Shown: positions 1 to 6,261 of the stretch, one piece after another
Layout of the letters: every line of letters starts with the position of its first letter
Position numbering within the stretch: the stretch's first letter is position 1
DNA from: CAKSIW01 sp045576435
GTDB taxonomy: Bacteria > Bacillota > Clostridia > Monoglobales > Monoglobaceae
NCBI GenBank assembly: GCA_045576435.1
Contig: JAZNGL010000101.1
Coordinates: forward strand, 1-6,406
Length of the DNA: 6,406 bases
Direction: 5' to 3'
Made by a program: the position numbers and the translations under genes
Notes under the pieces: model-generated
Told to the model about the DNA's origin: nothing
The model's database searches: none
Seen by the model: the letters and a program-made list of their open reading frames with translations, nothing else

Positions 1-1625
1 GCCTGTGTGTCATCATAAAAATTCCACCATCCAAAATTCACTCTTGTGAAGTCCTCAGCCATTCTCGGTGCTTCTTCCAAAGGGAATTTAGCAATAGATT
101 TTTTAAATATATTTGTTGGGAAAACATCAAACGCATTTCCACCCGACAGCATATGCCATGAAAAATGCGACTTTGCAGCACCTTCACAAAAGAGTGGCGG
201 ATTTTTAAACTGTTTATATACCCTGTATTGCGCAAGAGGTATTTCATATTCATAAGGAGCATCTGTTCCCTCTGAACCATCAAAATAAACAAATTCTGCG
301 CCAAAGTTATAAAGATGTGCAAGTTTCTCAGCAATTTCATCCTGCAAATCCGTGCTTTGGTCAATATAGACACTTTCTGCGCAAAATTCACTAATATCAA
401 GAATTCCGCCTATTGTGCCTTCTTTATGAGCAATAACATTCGTTCCAAAATGCCCTCGTTTGCAACCCGTAAAGCAATATGGTTTTTCAGCAGAATAGCC
501 TTCATAATGTATGAGCTCGCCGCCAAAGAAAAGAACTCTGCATTTTTCGTGCATAACCGAGCCTTTCGGATTTTGCGCCACATATATAGTATCATCATCA
601 GTACCAAGAGCCTTTGACAATGTGAAATGTCTTGTTAAATTCAGCCTATAGTCAGCAACAGGTGTAACATAATTAGTTTTAACTCCAATATGGGAATGGA
701 GAATATGAATTCCGGGAATTATTCCGGCTCTCTTGATTTTATCAAAAATCATTTTCACATCTTCATCGCCGTTTGGATAATTATCTGAATATACACAATT
801 ATTACAAAAATTATAATTTCCTTCTTCACCAAAAAATGCGGAATAATAAATCAACATTTTTGAAAATCCGCCGAGTTTTGCAACCTCAATGTGTTCATCT
901 ACATTTGACGGGTCAATACTTTGAGTCCAATAAATGGAATTATTTATGTGCTTACTTCTTCTGCTCCTCACGCCTTTTGGCAAATCGTAATCATCTTCCA
1001 CAGCTTCAACGCAATCCAAAAAATCATTCGGCTTGGAAACAATGAGCGCCGCCTCGCATCCCAAAAGCTCTATATCTCTATTTGCCTTTGCAGTAAGAAC
1101 ACGATAATTTCTAAAGCTTTCATTATCTATAATTGCAGTCGGAGATGTTGAAAGAACATTCACACAAACGCTATCATCCCAAGATACATTCAGCCAATCA
1201 CCAAATTTATCTCTATGTTTTAGCGGAAGTTGTAAAATATTGAATTCATATATCGGAGGCATATCCATTGCCAAATCAATATATTCATCTTCAAGAATAT
1301 ATTCACTCAATTTAAACGATATGTAATCATCAGTTTCTTTAAGCTCAATAACAGCTTTCACGCTTATCAACTCAAAACCAACAATAAGCTTGTTTTCCTC
1401 ACGAATAACAGAATTGGCTTTAAAAGTCATTTTTTTGTTCGGATGAGCAAGCTTCAGCTCGTTATTATATAGTCTTTCTTCAGTTAAAGAGAATAGCGGA
1501 ATATCCTCAACATTAACAACACATTCTTCGCCCGTTTCCTTCAAAACAAGATTTTTTACAACGCAATTTGAGTCGAGCTTTAACAAAAAGCGTTTATTTT
1601 CAATTATTATCAAATTTTCCTCCAT
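1..1625 (-). CDS. Putative TIM-barrel glycoside hydrolase-like protein (C-terminus beyond window edge)
   Basis: One reading frame stays open from an ATG at 1625 to the left edge without a stop, giving at least 541 residues; I checked every codon. The start is supported by GGAGGT at 1638-1633, 7 nt upstream. There is no signal peptide, so it is probably cytosolic. Residues 1 to about 215 look beta-rich. From about residue 230 the pattern suggests an (alpha/beta)8 barrel: YWTQSIDPSNV (W233), a histidine-rich strand GIHILHSHIG (305-314), and FVYFDGSEG with D449 and E452 near a strand end. CEGAAKSHFSW (E481, H487) and an aromatic stretch FGWWNFYDD follow near the edge. This layout resembles an N-terminal beta-sandwich plus barrel, as in several glycosidase families, but I cannot assign a family or substrate. 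It lies 42 nt after the phosphatase gene and is probably cotranscribed with it. Coding is certain; hydrolase function is inference. Confidence 0.85.
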   Translation of the reverse strand, partial: MEENLIIIENKRFLLKLDSNCVVKNLVLKETGEECVVNVEDIPLFSLTEERLYNNELKLAHPNKKMTFKANSVIREENKLIVGFELISVKAVIELKETDDYISFKLSEYILEDEYIDLAMDMPPIYEFNILQLPLKHRDKFGDWLNVSWDDSVCVNVLSTSPTAIIDNESFRNYRVLTAKANRDIELLGCEAALIVSKPNDFLDCVEAVEDDYDLPKGVRSRRSKHINNSIYWTQSIDPSNVDEHIEVAKLGGFSKMLIYYSAFFGEEGNYNFCNNCVYSDNYPNGDEDVKMIFDKIKRAGIIPGIHILHSHIGVKTNYVTPVADYRLNLTRHFTLSKALGTDDDTIYVAQNPKGSVMHEKCRVLFFGGELIHYEGYSAEKPYCFTGCKRGHFGTNVIAHKEGTIGGILDISEFCAESVYIDQSTDLQDEIAEKLAHLYNFGAEFVYFDGSEGTDAPYEYEIPLAQYRVYKQFKNPPLFCEGAAKSHFSWHMLSGGNAFDVFPTNIFKKSIAKFPLEEAPRMAEDFTRVNFGWWNFYDDTQ

Positions 1626-1632
1626 GTTATTG

Positions 1633-1638
1633 ACCTCC
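1633..1638 (-). promoter_or_regulatory. Ribosome binding site of the glycosidase-like gene
   Basis: GGAGGT on the minus strand, 7 nt before the ATG at 1625. It fixes the start of the long frame that runs off the left edge. It lies in the 42-nt gap after the phosphatase stop codon, where I see no terminator hairpin, so read-through from the upstream gene is likely. Confidence 0.8.
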
Positions 1639-1667
1639 GAAAGTTATTCAAATAGCATATATGGCAA

Positions 1668-2456
1668 TTAAGACTGTTTCAAAAACTCATAAAGTTCTTT
1701 TATGTTATTTAGTATAAAGGTTGGTTTAATGTCGCTTTTTTCAACATCTTCCATCGTTCCCTCTCCACTCAAAACAAAAAGTGAAGAAATTCCTGCATTC
1801 ACGCCACATGCAACGTCCGTATAAAGCCTGTCACCAATAATCACTGTTTCATCAGGAGAAAACCCCGCTTTTTTCATAGCGAGATAAACCATATCCGGCT
1901 TAGGTTTTCCAATAACATAAGGACGTTTTTTTGTTGCATTATACAAAATATCTGCCAAGCTTCCGCAATCAGGAACACTGCCATACCAAGTCGGGCAAAC
2001 ATAGTCAGGGTTTGTTGCAACATAATCAACATCATCACGCAACAAAATGCAAGCATCCTCTAACTTTTTAAACGTAAGCTCTGTGTCAAATCCAATCAAA
2101 AGACAATCTATTCCATCTTCCAACTTGTCTGTTATCGGGAACTGACTTAATTGTTCCTTTAACGCCTCCGTGCCTAAAACATAGATTTTTTTATGATTTT
2201 TTTGCTCTAAATACTCTTCAGTTGCATTTACCGAAGTCAAAAAATCATCACTCGTCGATTCTATGCCCAAAGATGCCAGTTTTTCAACATATTTTTCTAC
2301 GCTTTTTGATGAATTGTTAGTTAAAAACATATATCTTCCGCCAATGGATTTTACATACTCTAAAAAATCCAATGTTCCGTCAAATAAATCATTATCCAAA
2401 TAAATTGTCCCATCCATATCAAGTAAATACAATTTTTTATTTAGTAATTCTTTCAT
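1668..2456 (-). CDS. HAD-IIA (NagD/PGP-type) sugar- or glycerol-phosphate phosphatase
   Basis: A 262-residue protein with all four HAD motifs in order: DMDGT (13-17, nucleophile D13 and acid D15), TNNSS (46-50), the lysine region GKPKPDM (183-189), and GDRLYTD (208-214, metal-binding D209 and D214). The segment between motifs II and III, including ATNPDYVCPTWYGSVPDCGS, is the C2 cap typical of subclass IIA (NagD, AraL, mammalian PGP). Family members dephosphorylate small phosphates such as phosphoglycolate, G3P or nucleotides; the substrate here cannot be read from sequence. An in-frame ATG at 2471 would add five residues. I prefer 2456 because it has AGTGGGTG 4 nt upstream, and because the likely promoter puts the transcript start near 2476, leaving no leader for 2471. 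Family members usually begin just before the LLDMDGT strand. The neighbouring G3P cluster makes G3P a reasonable candidate substrate, which is inference. Confidence 0.92.
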   Translation of the reverse strand: MKELLNKKLYLLDMDGTIYLDNDLFDGTLDFLEYVKSIGGRYMFLTNNSSKSVEKYVEKLASLGIESTSDDFLTSVNATEEYLEQKNHKKIYVLGTEALKEQLSQFPITDKLEDGIDCLLIGFDTELTFKKLEDACILLRDDVDYVATNPDYVCPTWYGSVPDCGSLADILYNATKKRPYVIGKPKPDMVYLAMKKAGFSPDETVIIGDRLYTDVACGVNAGISSLFVLSGEGTMEDVEKSDIKPTFILNNIKELYEFLKQS

Positions 2457-2482
2457 ATTGCACCCACTCATCTTTTTCTTAA

Positions 2483-2511
2483 ATTATATAATAAAACATT
2501 TTTAATGTCTT
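2483..2511 (-). promoter_or_regulatory. Sigma-A-type promoter of the phosphatase/glycosidase-like pair
   Basis: Read on the minus strand, AAGACA (2511-2506) and a perfect TATAAT (2488-2483) are separated by 17 nt. The transcript would start near 2476, about 20 nt before the preferred phosphatase start. A second candidate lies just upstream: TTAACA (2545-2540), 16 nt, TAATAT (2523-2518). The -35 match is only 4 of 6, and in such AT-rich DNA chance -10 matches are common, so this is a moderate call. Confidence 0.55.
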
Positions 2512-2589
2512 TGGCTTATATTAAATTATTTTTGCATTATGTTAAATCTTTTTAATTTTCTCAAATTTAAGTTTTTTATAATGCAAGTT

Positions 2590-2633
2590 AAGGCAACAGA
2601 ATAGCTTAGTCATTCTGGCTATTCTGCTGCCTT
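2590..2633 (-). terminator. Stem-loop terminator after glpP
   Basis: An inverted repeat of 16 base pairs with a single mismatch (2596 against 2627) and a 12-nt loop (2606-2617), placed 13 nt after the glpP stop codon. Arms are 2590-2605 and 2618-2633. It is the only strong hairpin between the G3P block and the promoter for the next genes, so it probably ends the glp transcript. The tract after the stem in the minus direction is only TTAACTT, weaker than a usual U-run. On the plus strand the stem's own end gives CCTTTTC. Termination may be incomplete. Confidence 0.65.
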
Positions 2634-2646
2634 TTCAACAAAAGCT

Positions 2647-3186
2647 CTATTTATTCCAAAGCTCTTCCTTTCCCGTTGAAACCAAAGTTGCGCCGGCAAG
2701 AATTGCCGTATCAACCTCTTCTTCTGTCTCAATAAGTCCGCCTGCAATAACAGGCATATTCAAGCTTTCACATATTCTTTTTATAATTTTCGCCGATAAA
2801 ACTCCTGGCATAATTTCTGCCATATCGGGTTTTGTTTTGAAGCTTGAAATCGCTGTGTCTATTGACTGCGAGTCAACAATAAAAGTTCTTTGCACAGTTT
2901 TCAAACCAACCTCACTTGCGGCCTTAATTAATTGCACTCTCGTTGAAATAATGCCGTCCACTCCGCAAGCTTTAACAAACTTCAGTCCCGCCTTATCTCT
3001 GCCAATACCTTCTGCTAAATCAATGTGGATAAAGAAAAACTTATTATATTTTTGACATTCCATAACCTTTTCTTCAAGATTTTCGATACTTGGAGACAAG
3101 TCAAAAATAATTTTAACATTTGATTTTAAAGCCCTGAAAAACGTTTTATCATCTCTTACTGCGGCAATAACTCTATTTTTACTCAC
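2647..3186 (-). CDS. glpP: Glycerol-3-phosphate-responsive antiterminator GlpP
   Basis: A 179-residue protein covering the whole G3P_antiterm family. Recognisable blocks are RVIAAVRDD near the N-terminus, FFIHIDLAEGIGRDKAGLKF (51-70), GVDGIISTR (75-83), TFIVDSQSID (101-110), EIMPGVLSAKIIKRI (124-138) and PVIAGGLIETEEEV (145-158). The fold is a small TIM-like barrel whose phosphate-binding end includes AGGLI. In Bacillus, GlpP binds G3P and then the leader RNA of glp transcripts, preventing early termination. Start: GTG at 3186 has GGGAGAG (3200-3194) 7 nt upstream. An in-frame TTG at 3192 would overlap the previous stop but leave only 1 nt to that Shine-Dalgarno, so I choose GTG. It is the last gene of the G3P block, only 2 nt after the DUF1667 gene, so it is probably translationally coupled and subject to its own operon's control. 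The stop is TAG. Confidence 0.95.
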   Translation of the reverse strand: MSKNRVIAAVRDDKTFFRALKSNVKIIFDLSPSIENLEEKVMECQKYNKFFFIHIDLAEGIGRDKAGLKFVKACGVDGIISTRVQLIKAASEVGLKTVQRTFIVDSQSIDTAISSFKTKPDMAEIMPGVLSAKIIKRICESLNMPVIAGGLIETEEEVDTAILAGATLVSTGKEELWNK

Positions 3187-3188
3187 AA

Positions 3189-3545
3189 TCAATCTCTCCC
3201 AGCTATTTGTGATGTAATTACAACATTCACTCCGTTATCAAGTGTATATATTGCATTTCCCATAGTACACTCACACAAATCAGGATGTATGTTGTTAATC
3301 ACTTTCATATAATCAAAAATCTTATCTTTTCTGACTTGACCATCAGTTTTAACAGAAACAATTTCTCCACTTTTTGTTCTGACGGTAGTTGTTATAACTC
3401 GTGTTGGGTTGGTCATCTCTGTTATAGCATAGTTTTCACCACGTTTACAGGTGTTGCCGCTCACAGAGTTAACTTTTCCATTTTCAACTTCTATTTTCAA
3501 CTGACATCCCATCGGGCAAACAATACAAGTTAGTTCCTTTTTCAT
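3189..3545 (-). CDS. DUF1667 four-cysteine protein, likely Fe-S subunit of the G3P dehydrogenase system
   Basis: A 118-residue protein starting MKKELTCIVCPMGC. Four N-terminal cysteines, C7-x2-C10-x3-C14 and C33 in CKRG, resemble the Fe-S-binding start of molybdopterin oxidoreductases (CxxC-x3-C...CxRG), suggesting a [4Fe-4S] cluster; C91 and C93 (LCECTMG) form a second pair. The family (DUF1667) is known to occur beside GlpA-like and FAD oxidoreductase genes in Clostridia and Thermotoga, and I infer an electron-transfer or assembly role. Start: ATG at 3545 has GGGAGAGG (3558-3551) 5 nt upstream. An in-frame ATG at 3572 would overlap the preceding gene and has its AAAGG directly against the start codon, so it is unlikely. 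The gap to the upstream gene is 19 nt. No transmembrane segment is visible. Confidence 0.88.
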   Translation of the reverse strand: MKKELTCIVCPMGCQLKIEVENGKVNSVSGNTCKRGENYAITEMTNPTRVITTTVRTKSGEIVSVKTDGQVRKDKIFDYMKVINNIHPDLCECTMGNAIYTLDNGVNVVITSQIAGRD

Positions 3546-3564
3546 TATATCCTCTCCCATCCTT

Positions 3565-4806
3565 TTAGTCAAGTGAAATTAAAAGTTCTTCACCAACACT
3601 TTTAAGCATTTCAGCCTTAACTATAACTGTTTGCATTTCTCCCGGTGCAACCTTCAACTTCTTTTGACTTAATAACACATCATCACCGCAAGTTACATTT
3701 AATGTCACGTTTTTATAAATATCTGCAACTCTGAAGAAAATTTTCACGTCATTATCTGTGTTTGTTATTTTTTGCGGTACTGTATAACGTATTTTTCCAT
3801 CTGTTTTTATATTAATGTTAGCATTATTAGTTATGCCATCTTTGATATATTTTGCAGCACACTCTCCTGCTATTTCTGCTTCCTCTGATACAAAATCAGC
3901 CAAATCGTGAACATGCAAAACATTGCCGCAAGCAAAAATTCCATCAACATCTGTCTGTCTGTTCTGGTCAACCACCGCACCTTTTGTGATACCAGACAAC
4001 GTGATGTCTGCCGACTTCGAAAGCTCATTTTCAGGAATAAGACCAACAGACAACAAAAGCGTATCACACTTTATATATTTTTGTGTTCCATCAATTGGAC
4101 GCATTGCATTGTCCACTTGCGAAATTGTCACGCCTGTTACCCTGTCTTTTCCATGAATTTCGGTAACAGTATGGCTCAACATCAACGGAATATCAAAATC
4201 TCTCAGGCATTGCTGAATATTACGCTCCAAACCACCCGAATATGGCATTACTTCGCACACTGCATGAACCTTAGCACCTTCCTGCGTCATACGTCGTGCC
4301 ATGATGAGACCTATATCGCCAGAGCCTAAAATAACAACTTCTTTCCCCGGCATATATCCCATCATGTTCACATATTTTTGCGCTGTTCCGGCACTGAATA
4401 TTCCTGCAGGCCGAGTTCCTGCAATATTCAGCGCTCCCTTCGGACGTTCACGACATCCCATTGCAAGTATTATAGCACCTGCCTTAATCTGCTCAACACC
4501 ATTTTCCTTTGAAACAACAGTAATAACCTTATCCTTAGAAATTTCTGTTACCGTTGTGTTGCATTGCACGGCTATTGGCAATTCTCTTAATTCTTTTTCA
4601 CATTTAAAAGCATATTCAGGTCCTGTTAACTCCTCTTTAAATCTATGTAGTCCAAATCCATTATGAATACACTGCTGCAAAATCCCGCCTAAATGCTTAT
4701 CTCTCTCTAGAAGTAAAACGTCAGTAACACCTGCTTTATACGCGCTAACCGCAGCGCACATACCTGCAGGTCCACCACCAATTATAACCAAATCCACATT
4801 ACGCAT
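3565..4806 (-). CDS. NAD(P)/FAD-dependent oxidoreductase partner of the GlpA-like dehydrogenase
   Basis: A 413-residue flavoprotein of the pyridine nucleotide-disulfide reductase fold. It shows the N-terminal FAD-binding GGGPAG (10-15), LAMGCRERP (114-122), a second nucleotide-binding GSGDIG (161-166) that would hold NAD(P)H, and the late FAD motif DGIFACGNVLHVHDLADF (288-305). No redox CxxC pair is present; C46 in GGILQQCIHNGFG is conserved-looking. Residues from about 330 to 413 form a beta-rich tail after the flavin domains. Such proteins sit between GlpA-like and DUF1667 genes in Clostridia and Thermotoga. The likely role is to take electrons from the GlpA-like subunit and pass them to NAD(P) or another carrier. 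It is not an obvious homologue of E. coli GlpB. The ATG overlaps the preceding TAA by one base (TAATG), and AAAGGAGGG at 4824-4816 lies 9 nt upstream, within the preceding gene. Confidence 0.93.
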   Translation of the reverse strand: MRNVDLVIIGGGPAGMCAAVSAYKAGVTDVLLLERDKHLGGILQQCIHNGFGLHRFKEELTGPEYAFKCEKELRELPIAVQCNTTVTEISKDKVITVVSKENGVEQIKAGAIILAMGCRERPKGALNIAGTRPAGIFSAGTAQKYVNMMGYMPGKEVVILGSGDIGLIMARRMTQEGAKVHAVCEVMPYSGGLERNIQQCLRDFDIPLMLSHTVTEIHGKDRVTGVTISQVDNAMRPIDGTQKYIKCDTLLLSVGLIPENELSKSADITLSGITKGAVVDQNRQTDVDGIFACGNVLHVHDLADFVSEEAEIAGECAAKYIKDGITNNANINIKTDGKIRYTVPQKITNTDNDVKIFFRVADIYKNVTLNVTCGDDVLLSQKKLKVAPGEMQTVIVKAEMLKSVGEELLISLD

Positions 4807-6245
4807 TATTTTATTCCCTCCTTTGTTTTATTAATTAAAACATAAGAGCCTTCGCCGCTCTTTGTGATGCTTTCCATTGAAACTCCCATTTCCTCTGCTA
4901 AAAGTTTCATAATATATGGTGAACAAAAACCACCTTGGCATCTACCCATCTGAGCACGCGTGCGGCGTTTCACGCCGTCTAAATCACGAGGCTTTGGATT
5001 TGTTCGGATGGCACTCAGAATTTCTCCTTCAGAAATACCTTCACAACGACATATTATGTTTCCAAAAGTTGCATCTTTTTTAATCATTTCATTTTTTTGT
5101 TCAATATCCCAGTTTTTAAAATGCTTATAGCTTGAACGAGTTTTTTTGTAATCTTTCTTTTCTTTTAATTCAAAGCCACTTTTCCTGAGCATATCAATAA
5201 CATATTCCGCAATAGCAGGCGCTGACGATAATCCCGGGGATTCTATTCCCGCAACATTAACAAAATTTTCTTTAGGCATATTTATGATAAAATCACCTGT
5301 ATCTCCAACCGAACGAAGTCCGCAGAACGATGTTATCACCATTCTTAAATCTAAATTTTTAACCATTATCTTTGCGTTTTCTGCAACACTATCCAGTCCG
5401 CTTTTTGTCGTCTTTTTATCAGTTTTATCTTCCATATCAACAGATGTTGGACCCAACAACAAATTGTTATCAACAGTGGGAGAAACTAATATTCCCTTAC
5501 CCATTTTTGTTGGCACTGTGAATATGGTATGTCTCACCAAATCTCCACATTCTTTATCGAGCAACATATATTCTCCGCGTCTTGGATGCACTGTGAATTC
5601 TTTATCATTTACCATTTCAGATATGCTGTCAGAATATACTCCTGCAGCATTTATAACGCATTTGGTAGTTATTTTTTTGCCATTTGCAGATATGATTTCA
5701 TAGCCATCTTTATTACTTTTAATCTCTTCAACACAAAAATCAAGTTTTAATTCTGCTCCGTTATCCATAGCGTTTCCTATGCAACTTTCCGTCAATTCAT
5801 AAGGGCATACAATCGCTCCTGTTGGTGCATAAAGAGCGCAAGTCACACTTTCCGATAAATTGGGCTCTAGTTTTCTTAATCTTTCTCCATCTATTATTTC
5901 CAGACCACTAACTCCATTTTTGTTTCCGTTTTCTAAAAGCTCCAAAAGCTTTTCTTTATCTTCTTCACTATATCCCACAACTAAAGAGCCGTTATTTTTA
6001 TAACTCACGCTTAAGTCTTCACAGACTTGTTTCATCATTTTGCTACCCAAAACATTGAGTTTAGCTTTTAGGCTTCCTGCCTTTGCATCAAACCCTGCAT
6101 GAACAATAGCTGAGTTTGCTTTTGTCGCTCCCATTGCTATGTCGGACTCCTTTTCAACAATGCATATCTTCCCTTCATTAAAAGAAAGTAGTCTTGCAAT
6201 CATTCCGCCAACTACTCCTGCTCCAATTACAACCACATCATACAT
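4806..6245 (-). CDS. GlpA-like FAD-dependent glycerol-3-phosphate dehydrogenase with BFD-type [2Fe-2S] domain
   Basis: A 479-residue protein in two parts. Residues 1 to about 365 are a DAO-type FAD domain: GAGVVG (8-13), the MGATKANSAIVHAGFDA segment typical of the GlpA/LhgO group, INAAGVYSD in the middle, and FCGLRSV before the closing FAD strand VAGIESPGLSSAPAIAE. Residues about 395-445 are a BFD-like domain with C399-x-C401 and C436-x4-C441, the four ligands expected for [2Fe-2S]. It probably oxidises sn-glycerol 3-phosphate to dihydroxyacetone phosphate; the domain order matches bacterial anaerobic GlpA, but a different 2-hydroxyacid substrate cannot be excluded from sequence alone. Neighbouring glpP favours G3P. 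Start: the ATG at 6245 has GGAGG 8 nt upstream. An in-frame ATG at 6260 would place that Shine-Dalgarno inside the gene and has none of its own. Confidence 0.93.
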   Translation of the reverse strand: MYDVVVIGAGVVGGMIARLLSFNEGKICIVEKESDIAMGATKANSAIVHAGFDAKAGSLKAKLNVLGSKMMKQVCEDLSVSYKNNGSLVVGYSEEDKEKLLELLENGNKNGVSGLEIIDGERLRKLEPNLSESVTCALYAPTGAIVCPYELTESCIGNAMDNGAELKLDFCVEEIKSNKDGYEIISANGKKITTKCVINAAGVYSDSISEMVNDKEFTVHPRRGEYMLLDKECGDLVRHTIFTVPTKMGKGILVSPTVDNNLLLGPTSVDMEDKTDKKTTKSGLDSVAENAKIMVKNLDLRMVITSFCGLRSVGDTGDFIINMPKENFVNVAGIESPGLSSAPAIAEYVIDMLRKSGFELKEKKDYKKTRSSYKHFKNWDIEQKNEMIKKDATFGNIICRCEGISEGEILSAIRTNPKPRDLDGVKRRTRAQMGRCQGGFCSPYIMKLLAEEMGVSMESITKSGEGSYVLINKTKEGIK

Positions 6246-6253
6246 TTTAATTT

Positions 6254-6258
6254 CCTCC
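6254..6258 (-). promoter_or_regulatory. Ribosome binding site deciding the GlpA-like start
   Basis: GGAGG on the minus strand, 8 nt before the ATG at 6245. It overlaps the alternative ATG at 6260-6258, which itself follows an AT-only stretch. This is the reason for choosing a start 15 nt downstream of the longest frame. Confidence 0.8.
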
Positions 6259-6261
6259 ATA

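Noticed and set aside
46..1151. Several plus-strand open frames of 69-100 codons and short minus-strand frames in the left 1.6 kb.
   Set aside because: They lie in other frames of the long minus-strand gene, have no convincing ribosome binding sites, and encode low-complexity or improbable peptides.
2472..2646. Possible riboswitch or small RNA in the intergenic region.
   Set aside because: Apart from one hairpin and AT-rich promoter-like sequence, I see no conserved aptamer structure, and the predicted leader of the phosphatase is only about 20 nt.
3545..3572. Longer DUF1667 start at 3572 giving an 8-nt overlap with the preceding gene.
   Set aside because: The Shine-Dalgarno-like AAAGG is directly against that ATG, while the ATG at 3545 has a well-placed GGGAGAGG and begins in the family's usual way just before the cysteine motif.
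3907..4666. Overlapping plus-strand open frames of 77-140 codons.
   Set aside because: They are antisense shadows of the FAD oxidoreductase, whose motifs are clear and continuous.
3565..4806. Annotation of this flavoprotein as thioredoxin reductase or glpB.
   Set aside because: There is no redox CxxC, and the gene context plus the GGILQQCIHNGFG block fit the GlpA-associated oxidoreductase group rather than either of those.
5284..5750. Plus-strand open frames of 139 and 73 codons.
   Set aside because: They are antisense to the GlpA-like gene and show no family features or Shine-Dalgarno.
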